A DNA stretch of 64,000 bases, from NCBI RefSeq assembly GCF_029024925.1, contig NZ_CP118962.1, positions 153,501 to 217,500 on the forward strand, given 5' to 3'. This DNA comes from Enterococcus faecalis. Its GTDB lineage: Bacteria > Bacillota > Bacilli > Lactobacillales > Enterococcaceae. Of this stretch, positions 40,770-50,700 are shown in pieces; position 1 is the first letter of the stretch; the number at the start of each line of letters is the position of its first letter. Made by a program: the position numbers and the translations under genes. The notes beneath the pieces are model-generated. The model worked only from the letters and a program-made list of their open reading frames with translations. It was not told where the DNA came from and ran no database searches.

Positions 40770-41615
40770 ATGGAAGAATTTAAATCAGAAAAAGAAAAAA
40801 TGATCGCAGGTGCACTATATTTTGCCTCAGATCCTGAATTAGTGGCTGATCGCAAAAAAGCCCGTGAACAAATGGCGTTAATTAACCAACAACCAGACAC
40901 TTATATTCGTCGTCAATTAATAGAAGAAACGTTTGGAAAAGTGGGTGTCGGGACGTACATCGAACCGATGATTCAATTTGATTATGGCTACAACATTTCT
41001 GTGGGAAAAAATTTCTATGCCAATTTTAATAACGTTTTTTTAGATGTTTGTCCAATCGAAATTGGCGATAACTGTATGTTTGGCCCCAATGTGCAACTTT
41101 ATACAGCCGAGCATCCATTACAAGCAGCCAAGCGTAATAGCGGAATGGAATCAGGGAAACGAATTATCATTGGCAACAATGTTTGGATTGGCGGTGGAAC
41201 GATTGTCCTTCCTGGCGTAACATTAGGCGATAATGTAGTGGTAGCAGCAGGCGCTGTTGTGACCAAATCGTTCCCAGAAAACTGTGTGATCGCAGGTAAT
41301 CCAGCACGGATAATTAAAGAATTGACTGAAGATGACACCCCAACAACTTCTTTAGAACAACAACGAGCAAAGATTAACCAAATCGATAAGGAACTGGTCC
41401 GTTTATTAGAACAGCGGATGGACGTCGTCGCAGAGATTGCTGCAGTGAAAAAGAAAGCAGGTCATGCGGTTTTTGATTCTGAAAGAGAACAACAAGTATT
41501 AGAAACTATTCTGAATCATGTTGAAAATGCCGAGTATGAAGAAACATTATCTGAGACTTTCCAGGGAATTATGGACGCCTCTAAACGTTTCCAAGAAAAA
41601 CATTTAGGAGAGTGA
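40770..41615 (+). CDS. Hexapeptide acetyltransferase fused to chorismate mutase
   Basis: A 281-residue two-domain protein. Residues 1-185 are a maltose/galactoside O-acetyltransferase (LacA/Maa/NodL type): an N-terminal Mac helix region, hexapeptide repeats (IGDNCMFGPNVQLYT; IGNNVWIGGGTIVLPGVTLGD is longer and lies near 134-154) and the catalytic H115 in TAEHPL. Residues about 194-281 are an all-helical AroQ chorismate mutase. By comparison with the E. coli domain, the active-site set appears complete: R199, R216, a Lys at 227-229, D236, R239, E240, S271 and Q275. It may therefore supply prephenate while also acetylating a sugar-like substrate. No frameshift or stop separates the domains. Confidence 0.88.
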   Translation: MEEFKSEKEKMIAGALYFASDPELVADRKKAREQMALINQQPDTYIRRQLIEETFGKVGVGTYIEPMIQFDYGYNISVGKNFYANFNNVFLDVCPIEIGDNCMFGPNVQLYTAEHPLQAAKRNSGMESGKRIIIGNNVWIGGGTIVLPGVTLGDNVVVAAGAVVTKSFPENCVIAGNPARIIKELTEDDTPTTSLEQQRAKINQIDKELVRLLEQRMDVVAEIAAVKKKAGHAVFDSEREQQVLETILNHVENAEYEETLSETFQGIMDASKRFQEKHLGE

Positions 41616-41625
41616 GGCGAAGGTC

Positions 41626-42138
41626 GTGGATGGAGAAATCAGAAGAAGAGAGATTGTTAAAAGATTAAGAGAGACCGAAAAGCCAATTAGTGCCACTCGT
41701 TTTGCAAAAGCTTTTGATGTCAGCAGACAAATTATTGTAGGAGATGTCGCTCTATTACGGGCGACAGGGGTCGAAATTGTCGCAACAGCTCGAGGGTATA
41801 TGTTGGAACAACCTTTAGAAGGAATTGAACGGAAAATTGCTTGTCAACATACACCTGAACAAACGAGAGAAGAATTGTCAGTCATTGTTGCCAAAGGTGG
41901 AGAAGTGGTAGATGTGAGTATTGCACATCCGCTTTATGGGGAATTAATCGGCAGTTTGCGCATTCAATCAGAGAAAGATATTGATAAATTTATGGACAAG
42001 TATCAAAAAGAGCATGCTACATTACTATCAGTTTTAACAGGAGGCGTCCATCTGCATACTATTCGCTGTGCAGACGAAGAAACTTTCCAAGAAATCAAAG
42101 AGGCACTTCGAAAAAAAAGTATTTTGTTTGAAGGATAA
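41626..42138 (+). CDS. niaR: Transcriptional repressor NiaR (NAD biosynthesis)
   Basis: A 170-residue protein with an N-terminal winged helix-turn-helix (about 1-60, ISATRFAKAFDVSRQIIVGD) and a C-terminal 3H domain with the conserved histidines H75, H101 and H142/H144. This is the architecture of NiaR/YrxA, which represses nicotinate uptake and NAD synthesis genes when nicotinic acid is present. GTG start at 41626, ten bases after the acetyltransferase-mutase gene. I could not identify its operator in front of the operon. Confidence 0.9.
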   Translation: MDGEIRRREIVKRLRETEKPISATRFAKAFDVSRQIIVGDVALLRATGVEIVATARGYMLEQPLEGIERKIACQHTPEQTREELSVIVAKGGEVVDVSIAHPLYGELIGSLRIQSEKDIDKFMDKYQKEHATLLSVLTGGVHLHTIRCADEETFQEIKEALRKKSILFEG

Positions 42139-42144
42139 CGAGAA

Positions 42145-42188
42145 AAAGAGAGGACGTTGATGTTTGTTCAAGCCCTTTCTTTTTTTTC
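42145..42188 (+). terminator. Terminator after niaR
   Basis: AAAGAGAGG pairs with CCTTTCTTT, with an inner TTGA/TCAA stem, followed by a T run. Confidence 0.8.
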
Positions 42189-42371
42189 TTAGAAAATTAC
42201 CAAAAAAAGATAGAAGAATTTGTGAATTTTCTTCTATTTTTTTAACTTTTTGCTAGAAATTTTTTATGAAACAGTATACTATTAAAAAAGGAGCCATTTA
42301 AACAATAACTATGTCAATTATTATGTTGGTACATAAAAATAAATGGAGAAAAATAAAAAAGGAGAATGAGT

Positions 42372-43877
42372 ATGAAAAAACAATTTGCCATGTTCTCTAC
42401 CTTATTACTTTTAGGTTCATCAATGCCAGTAGGCGCATTTGCAGAAGGTAATAACTTGGTAGCTGAAAATAGTTCTGTTGCAGAAACAACCGCAGAAGCA
42501 ACAACTGCTGAAGACACTGAAACGACAGCGACTAGTGAAACAACAGAAGCGACAGAAGAATCAACAACTGAAACAGAAAGTTCAACCGAATCAAGTGAAT
42601 CTACAACCACGGAGTCCACGGAAACGTCAGGAACCGAAACGACAGATTCCACAACGGATTCAACATCCACAAGTACGACAGAATCGACTACTGACTCCAC
42701 CTCAACGAGTACAACAGAGTCAACCACAGATTCTACGTCAACAAGTACAACTGAATCAAGTACCACGCCGACGACCACACCAAGTTCTTCTAAAGAACAG
42801 CCAAAACCTGGCACGAGTACTTCTGAATCAAAACAGCCGGCGAAACCAGTGACACCAACAGCGCCAGCTGAAAAGCCAGTAGAACAACCAGTAGCGTCAA
42901 CACCGCAGCCCGAAATAGTCCCACCAGTTACAAATGAAACGGTTGGGTTAGTGGAAGACGATGAGACGTTTACGGTCAGCAAAACGAAGAAGACAGAAGA
43001 GTTTATTCAAGAAATCGGTGAATCTGCTCGGAAAGTGGCCAAGGACAAAAACTTATATGCTAGTGTGATGATTGCTCAAGCAATTTTAGAAAGTGGCAGC
43101 GGCAATAGTAAATTAAGCCAGAAACCAAACTACAATTTGTTTGGTATTAAAGGCGATTACAAAGGTCAATCTGTTTCTTTTATTACCTATGAAGACAATG
43201 GTTTCGGTAACCTATACACAGTAGAAGCAAAATTCCGTCAATATCCAACGTATAAAGAATCAATGGAAGATTATGCGAAATTATTGAAAAATGGTTTAGA
43301 TTCCAATAAAGATTTCTATCATGGTGTCTGGAAAACGGAAGCCAAATCATACAAAGAAGCGACACGTTTCCTAACAGGAAAATACGCAACGGACAAAGAT
43401 TACCATAAGAAATTAAATGCGTTAATTAAAACATACGATTTAACTTATTATGATAAAGAAAAAGCAACCGTTGAACCAATGGAATCAAATTTCCCAGCCT
43501 ATAATGGCAAAAACTATGACACCTTTAATAGTTATGCTTGGGGCAACTGTACACAATATGTCTACAACCGTATTACGCAATTAGGTAAACGTGTGGACTT
43601 AACAATGGGAAATGGTCAAGATTGGGGCGAAACAGGTCGTGCACGCGGGTACAAAGTAAGTCGTACACCAAAAGCAGGCGCAGCGGTTTCCTTCCCAGCT
43701 GGCGTTTTAGGCGCAGACAATACTTATGGTCATGTCGCATTTGTGGAAAAAGTCTTTAAAGATGGTAGCATCTTAATTTCTGAAATGAACGTGAAGGGAT
43801 TAAACGTTGTTTCGACACGTACAATCTCAGCTGATGAAACACATTTAATGAACTATATCGTTCCAAAAGATAAATAA
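42372..43877 (+). CDS. Secreted autolysin with glucosaminidase and CHAP domains
   Basis: A 501-residue exported cell-wall hydrolase. Residues 1-25 are a signal peptide ending GAFA. About 30-190 is a Thr/Ser/Glu- then Pro-rich linker with three exact copies of a 12-residue unit, TTDSTSTSTTES, at 94-129. About 205-360 is a GH73-type glucosaminidase domain with the putative catalytic E240 (AILESGSGNS) and YNLFGIKG. About 370-501 is a CHAP domain with C393 (WGNCTQYVY) and H454 (YGHVAFVE), an amidase or endopeptidase fold. No LysM or LPXTG anchor is present. The ATG at 42372 is chosen over 42366 for Shine-Dalgarno spacing. The 177 bp upstream contain only a weak TATACT-type promoter. Confidence 0.9.
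   Translation: MKKQFAMFSTLLLLGSSMPVGAFAEGNNLVAENSSVAETTAEATTAEDTETTATSETTEATEESTTETESSTESSESTTTESTETSGTETTDSTTDSTSTSTTESTTDSTSTSTTESTTDSTSTSTTESSTTPTTTPSSSKEQPKPGTSTSESKQPAKPVTPTAPAEKPVEQPVASTPQPEIVPPVTNETVGLVEDDETFTVSKTKKTEEFIQEIGESARKVAKDKNLYASVMIAQAILESGSGNSKLSQKPNYNLFGIKGDYKGQSVSFITYEDNGFGNLYTVEAKFRQYPTYKESMEDYAKLLKNGLDSNKDFYHGVWKTEAKSYKEATRFLTGKYATDKDYHKKLNALIKTYDLTYYDKEKATVEPMESNFPAYNGKNYDTFNSYAWGNCTQYVYNRITQLGKRVDLTMGNGQDWGETGRARGYKVSRTPKAGAAVSFPAGVLGADNTYGHVAFVEKVFKDGSILISEMNVKGLNVVSTRTISADETHLMNYIVPKDK
42651..42758 (+). repeat. Three 12-residue Ser/Thr repeats inside the autolysin
   Basis: Three tandem 36-bp units encode the identical peptide TTDSTSTSTTES but differ at many third positions (for example TCC ACC TCA versus TCA ACA TCC). 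The peptide repeat is therefore kept while the DNA has diverged. Confidence 0.8.
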
Positions 43878-43922
43878 AAAAATCAGCTCTTTGTCAATAA
43901 GAACGGATGAGTTGGAAAAATC

Positions 43923-43972
43923 AAAGCTAGCACTGAAGAAGCAATTTTAATTCTTCAGTGCTAGCTTTTTTT
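43923..43972 (+). terminator. Terminator after the autolysin gene
   Basis: AAAGCTAGCACTGAAGAA and its exact complement form an 18-bp stem around a 10-nt loop, followed by a T run. Confidence 0.95.
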
Positions 43973-44070
43973 GTGGCAAAAGTTCTCTCCAATAAAGTTT
44001 AATACATTCAGTTATTGCCAGGCGGTTTCAGGTCGGGATGAGTTAGCAACAGTCGCTGATAGCTATATTT

Positions 44071-44129
44071 TTTTAGGTAGAATCATTTACTTTTAGGTGG
44101 AAGATGTCTTATAATTGTAAGCGGATACA
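44071..44129 (+). promoter_or_regulatory. Promoter, direct repeats and CcpA-like site before aldehyde dehydrogenase
   Basis: TATAAT lies at 44110-44115 with no consensus -35. Upstream are two copies of TTTTAGGTRGAA starting at 44071 and 44091, exactly 20 bp apart, placed as an activator site would be. TGTAAGCGGATACA at 44116-44129 matches the CcpA cre consensus at all but one position and overlaps the expected transcription start. Confidence 0.65.
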
Positions 44130-44152
44130 AAAATAAAAAAAGAGGTGGGTAA

Positions 44153-45643
44153 ATGAGTAAAAAAGAAATAAATCAAGTAGTTGCCAGTAGCTATCAATTG
44201 TATATTAATGGAGAGTGGACAACAGGTAGTGGTAACAAAATGATTGCTAGTTACAATCCTAGTAATGGCGAAAAATTAGCAGAATTTGTTGATGCCACAA
44301 ATGCAGATGTGGATCGAGCTGTAGAAGCAGCCCAAGAAGCGTTTCAGATATGGAAAGATGTTGACGTTGTAACAAGAAGCAATCTTTTGTTGAAAATTGC
44401 TGATTTGATTGAAGAAAATCAAGAACATTTGGCTATGGTGGAGACTTTAGATAATGGAAAACCGCTTCGGGAAACGCAATCGATTGATGTCCCTGCCAGT
44501 GCAGACCATTTTCGGTATTTTGCTAGTGTGATTCGTGGAGAAGAAGGGTCTGTCAAAGAATTTGATAAGGATACGTTATCCATTGTTGTGAAAGAACCCA
44601 TTGGTGTTGTGGGTCAAATTATTCCGTGGAATTTCCCCTTATTAATGGGTGCTTGGAAATTAGCACCAGCGTTGGCAGCAGGTAATACGGTTGTGATTCA
44701 TCCGTCCTCGAGCACATCATTAAGTCTGTTGGAATTGTTTAAAATTTTTGATCAAGTCTTGCCGAAAGGAGTAGTGAATTTAATCACCGGTCGTGGTTCT
44801 GATTCAGGAAATTATATGTTGGCACATCCAGGGTTTGATAAGCTAGCTTTTACAGGTTCAACAGAGGTGGGGTACACTGTCGCTAAAGCTGCGGCCGACC
44901 GCCTAATTCCAGCCACTTTAGAACTTGGCGGAAAATCAGCCAACATTATTTTTGAAGATGCCAATTGGGAACGTGCATTAGAAGGCGTGCAGTTAGGGAT
45001 TTTATTCAATCAAGGGCAAGTTTGTTGTGCTGGGTCTCGTGTGTTCGTTCAGTCAGGTATTTATGATCAATTTGTAGAAGCTTTAAAGGAAAAGTTTGAA
45101 CAAGTGAACGTTGGTTTCCCGTGGGAAAAAGATGTTGAAATGGGCGCTCAGATCAATGAGCATCAATTGGAAGAAATTTTAAAATATGTCGAAATTGGTG
45201 TGAAGGAAGGAGCTACGCTGATTACTGGGGGGCAACGTTTAACAGAAAATGGGCTAGACAAGGGGGCGTTTTTAGCACCTACGTTATTAGCGAATGGTAC
45301 GAATACAATGTGTGTGGCCCAAGAAGAAATCTTTGGTCCTGTTGCAACAGTGATTAAATTTGAAACGGAAGAAGAAGTCATTCGTTTAGCTAATGATTCT
45401 GAATATGGTCTAGGTGGTGCCGTCTTTTCTCAAGATATCAATGTGGCATTACGGGTTGCTCGTGGTGTACGGACAGGTCGGATGTGGGTCAACACATACA
45501 ATCAATTGCCTGCGGGCGCGCCATTTGGCGGTTATAAAAAATCAGGAATTGGTCGAGAAACGCATAAATCAATGCTAGATGCTTATACGCAAATGAAAAA
45601 TATTTACATTGTGACAAAAGAAGAAGCAGATGGACTGTATTAA
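44153..45643 (+). CDS. NAD-dependent aldehyde dehydrogenase
   Basis: A 496-residue aldehyde dehydrogenase of the AldA/ALDH2-like class. The oxyanion asparagine N160 is in PWNFPL, the general base E257 in LELGGKSAN, and the catalytic cysteine C291 in FNQGQVCCAGSR. It oxidises an aldehyde, possibly acetaldehyde, to the acid with NAD. AAAGAGGTGGG precedes the ATG. It is a single-gene unit with apparent catabolite control. Confidence 0.9.
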   Translation: MSKKEINQVVASSYQLYINGEWTTGSGNKMIASYNPSNGEKLAEFVDATNADVDRAVEAAQEAFQIWKDVDVVTRSNLLLKIADLIEENQEHLAMVETLDNGKPLRETQSIDVPASADHFRYFASVIRGEEGSVKEFDKDTLSIVVKEPIGVVGQIIPWNFPLLMGAWKLAPALAAGNTVVIHPSSSTSLSLLELFKIFDQVLPKGVVNLITGRGSDSGNYMLAHPGFDKLAFTGSTEVGYTVAKAAADRLIPATLELGGKSANIIFEDANWERALEGVQLGILFNQGQVCCAGSRVFVQSGIYDQFVEALKEKFEQVNVGFPWEKDVEMGAQINEHQLEEILKYVEIGVKEGATLITGGQRLTENGLDKGAFLAPTLLANGTNTMCVAQEEIFGPVATVIKFETEEEVIRLANDSEYGLGGAVFSQDINVALRVARGVRTGRMWVNTYNQLPAGAPFGGYKKSGIGRETHKSMLDAYTQMKNIYIVTKEEADGLY

Positions 45644-45762
45644 GTAGTGTAGTGAATTTTAGATAATAAACTTATTTTTGGTTATTGTTATTTTTCGAGC
45701 TAAACAAAACAATAATTTTTTTAAAAAGTTGAGTGATGAGTAAAGTAAAACAGATTAAAAGT

Positions 45763-45806
45763 AAAGCCTGGTACAAAAATCACTTTGGATTTTTGTACCA
45801 GGCTTT
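45763..45806. terminator. Perfect 19-bp inverted repeat between aldh and ldh
   Basis: AAAGCCTGGTACAAAAATC and its exact complement flank ACTTTG. It lies between convergent genes and probably ends both transcripts, although no long U tract follows on either strand. The rest of the 226-bp gap is A/T-rich without a gene. Confidence 0.7.
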
Positions 45807-45869
45807 AAAGCGGAGTAACAATAGTGTTCACTCTTGGTTGTTTTTAATTTTTGACTATTGTAGAAGGAG

Positions 45870-47096
<1,227 letters not shown>

Positions 47097-47105
47097 TTAT
47101 TTCTA

Positions 47106-47114
47106 TGGTATAAT
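47106..47114 (+). promoter_or_regulatory. Extended -10 promoter of pth-mfd
   Basis: TGG followed by TATAAT (47109-47114); the -35 is poor. It lies 75 bp before pth. Confidence 0.6.
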
Positions 47115-47188
47115 GAATAAAACTGGGTAGCGCATACGCTTCCCAGCCATTTTGTGTTGGCAAGCTTATAATCCAAGGAGAATGAAAG

Positions 47189-47755
47189 ATGAAAGTAATC
47201 GTAGGACTGGGAAATCCCGGTAGTAAATACAAAGAAACAAAACACAACATTGGCTTTATTACGCTAGATGAAATTGCGTATCGGCAAAATGTTTCGTTTA
47301 ATAATAGTAATTTTGAAGCAGATATTGCAGAGTTTTTTATAGGGACTGAGAAAGTATTGTTAGTGAAACCATTAACATTTATGAATGAATCAGGTCGCTC
47401 TGTTGGTCCGTTGTTGACCTACTTTGGGGTAGATGAGGAAGACTTGATTGTTATTTATGATGACTTAGACTTAGAGGTCGGTAAAATTCGTTTACGGCAA
47501 AAAGGTAGTGCTGGCGGCCACAATGGGATAAAAAGTCTGATTGCCCATTTAGGAACAAATGTCTTTCCTAGAATTAAAATTGGCATTGGTCGGCCCTCAA
47601 AAAATGATACAGTTATCCACCATGTACTAAGCACTTTTCCCAAAGAAACACACGAAGAGATGTTACTTGCTGTAAAGAAAGCAGCCGATGCCGCTTTATA
47701 TGCATGCGAAGGACATACGTTTGTTGAAACAATGAATCAATTTAATGGAAAATAG
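47189..47755 (+). CDS. pth: Peptidyl-tRNA hydrolase
   Basis: A 188-residue Pth, which frees tRNA from peptidyl-tRNA that drops off the ribosome. Active-site N9 and H19 lie in GLGNPGSKYKETKHNIGF, and VIYDDLDLEVGKIR follows in the centre. AAGGAG precedes the ATG. mfd starts 19 bp later, as in Bacillus. Confidence 0.97.
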   Translation: MKVIVGLGNPGSKYKETKHNIGFITLDEIAYRQNVSFNNSNFEADIAEFFIGTEKVLLVKPLTFMNESGRSVGPLLTYFGVDEEDLIVIYDDLDLEVGKIRLRQKGSAGGHNGIKSLIAHLGTNVFPRIKIGIGRPSKNDTVIHHVLSTFPKETHEEMLLAVKKAADAALYACEGHTFVETMNQFNGK

Positions 47756-47774
47756 CAGAAAGGAGGGCTCTTGT

Positions 47775-50700
47775 TTGAATATTATCGAACGAATTAGCCA
47801 AACAGAAATTGCTAAATCATGGCGCAGTCAACTAATGACAACAGGAACGCGTCAACTAATTACTGGGTTATCAGGCTCTGCTAAAACATTACTGATGGCA
47901 GGCGCTTTACAAAAGACGCATCAAAAAATTGTTATTGCGGTCCCAAACCTATACTATGCCAATCAATTAGTAGATGATTTTTTAAATATTTTACCTTCAG
48001 AACAAGTTCATCTATTTCCAGTAGATGAAGTGTTATCCGCCGAAATGGCCTTTTCTTCACCAGAAGCGCGCGCAGATCGAGTGAGTGCGTTAAATTTCCT
48101 GATGACAGCGAATGCAGGAATCGTGGTCGTACCAGTAGCTGGACTACGAAAATATTTGCCAACGAAAGAAACGTGGCAAAATGCGCAACTTCATTGGGAA
48201 ATCGGGACAGAAGTAGAACCTGAAATCCTCGCGCAACGCTTAGTGTTAATGGGCTATGAACGCCAATCGATGGTCGGAAAGCCTGGCGAATTTAGTATTC
48301 GCGGAAGCATTGTTGATGTCTATCCGCTAAATGCCGAATACCCTGTTCGGGTGGAACTGTTTGATGTTGAAATTGACTCAATCCGTTATTTTGAAGCGGA
48401 TACTCAACGCTCATTAGAAAATCTTGAAGAAGTAACGATTTCACCAATGACTGATTTAGTATTCTCAAAGGCAGATATGAATCATGGCATGACGAGGTTA
48501 CAAGATGCTCTAGAAAAACGTTTAGCGACAGCTAAAGATCAAACGGAGACCGATTTTTTAGAAGAATATTTTGGTCAGTTGCTGTCTTCTTGGGAACAAG
48601 GGATTCCTACAGAAAATGCTCACTATTATACAGATTTTCTGTACCAACAAAAAACTACTCTGTTAGATTATTTACCAGAAAATAGTTTGCTTTTTGTGGA
48701 TGATTATTCTCGTATGATGGAAACGGAGCGAGAAATCGCTAGAGAGGAAGCGGAATGGCAAACCCTGAAAATTGAAGAAATGCGCGTGTTTTCTGAACAA
48801 ACTTTTGGCGTAGACTTTCATGATCAATTGCGAAAAACTGCACGAAATACGACCTTCTTTTCACTTTTTCAAAAAGGGATGGGGAATCTTCGTTTCCAAG
48901 AAGTCCATAATTTCCAATATCGTTCAATGCAACAATTCTTCGGTCAAATGCCGTTGCTAAAAGCGGAAGTGGACCGTTGGCAAAAGCAAAACCAAACGGT
49001 CGTTGTTTTTGTTCCTACGAAAGAACGGATTCAAAAAGTCGAAGAGCTATTTCAGGACTTTGACATACCTAGCGTAGTAAGCAATTGGGATCAGTTGTTA
49101 GATGGGCATGTCCAAATTGTCCAAGGGGCATTACAAACAGGGTTTGAATTACCTAAAAACAAGCTCGTGGCGATTACGGAAAAAGAAATTTTTCATACAA
49201 CGACCAAAAAACGGGCACGTCGTCAAACAATCTCTAATGCGGAACGTTTGAAAAGTTATAGCGACTTAAAAACGGGCGATTATGTCGTTCATGCGAATCA
49301 CGGGATTGGTAAATATATTGGTATGGAAACCTTAGAAGTTGATGGGGTTCATCAAGATTACATGACTATCTTGTACCAAAATGATGACAAGTTATTTATT
49401 CCAGTAACACAATTGAACTTGATTCAAAAGTTCGTTGCTTCCGAGTCTAAAACGCCGAAAATTAACAAGCTAGGCGGCAGTGAATGGACGAAAACTAAAC
49501 GAAAAGTTGCTTCGAAAATTGAAGATATCGCGGATGATTTAATCTTACTTTATGCGACAAGAGAGTCGGAAAAAGGCTATGCTTTTCCGCCAGATGATGC
49601 GTATCAAAAAGAATTTGAAGAGGCTTTTCCGTATTCTGAAACAGATGATCAATTACGTAGTGCTGCCGAAATTAAACACGACATGGAAAAATCTCGACCA
49701 ATGGATCGTTTGTTAGTTGGCGATGTAGGGTTTGGTAAAACAGAAGTGGCTTTACGAGCGGCCTTCAAAGCTGTTAGCAACAATAAACAGGTCGCCTTTT
49801 TAGTGCCAACAACTATTTTAGCGCAACAACATTACGAAACGATTCAAGAGCGGTTTGAGGGCTTTCCTGTAGAAATTGGTTTATTAAGTCGTTTCCGCAC
49901 GAAAAAACAGCAAAATGAAACAATAGAAAAAATTAAACATGGACAAGTAGATATTGTGATTGGTACCCATCGTTTATTGTCGCAAGATATTAATTTTAGT
50001 GATTTAGGCTTGTTGATTATTGATGAGGAACAACGGTTTGGAGTGAAACATAAAGAACGACTAAAACAATTGCGTTCACAAGTGGATGTCTTGACGTTAA
50101 CAGCAACGCCAATCCCAAGGACCCTTCATATGTCGATGTTAGGTGTCCGTGATTTATCCGTCATCGAAACCCCACCAGAGAATCGTTATCCGATCCAAAC
50201 GTATGTCATGGAAAATAATCCTGGGGCGATTCGGGAAGCGATTGAGCGAGAAATGGCCCGAGATGGTCAAGTCTTTTATTTATACAATCGAGTAGATACG
50301 ATCGAACGAAAAGTTGAAGAGTTACAAGCGCTAGTTCCAGATGCACGAATTGCGTATGCACATGGGCAAATGACAGAAGTACAACTGGAGAATACTTTGT
50401 TTGATTTTATTGAAGGACAATATGATATATTAGTCACTACAACAATTATTGAAACAGGAGTAGATATTCCTAATGCTAATACCTTGTTTGTAGAAAATGC
50501 GGACTACATGGGCTTATCTACGTTGTATCAATTACGTGGTCGTGTGGGGCGTAGCAATCGAGTGGCCTATGCTTATTTTATGTACGAACAGCAAAAAATC
50601 CTAAACGAAGTTAGCGAGAAACGTTTAGAAGCAATTAAAGACTTTACGGAATTAGGTTCTGGGTTCAAAATTGCGATGCGTGACCTTTCCATTCGAGGGG

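Noticed and set aside
42314..42982. A 222-codon open frame opposite the autolysin linker, rich in Val, Ser and Asp
   Set aside because: It is the mirror of the Thr/Ser-rich repeat codons; it has low complexity, no good ribosome site and no recognisable domain.
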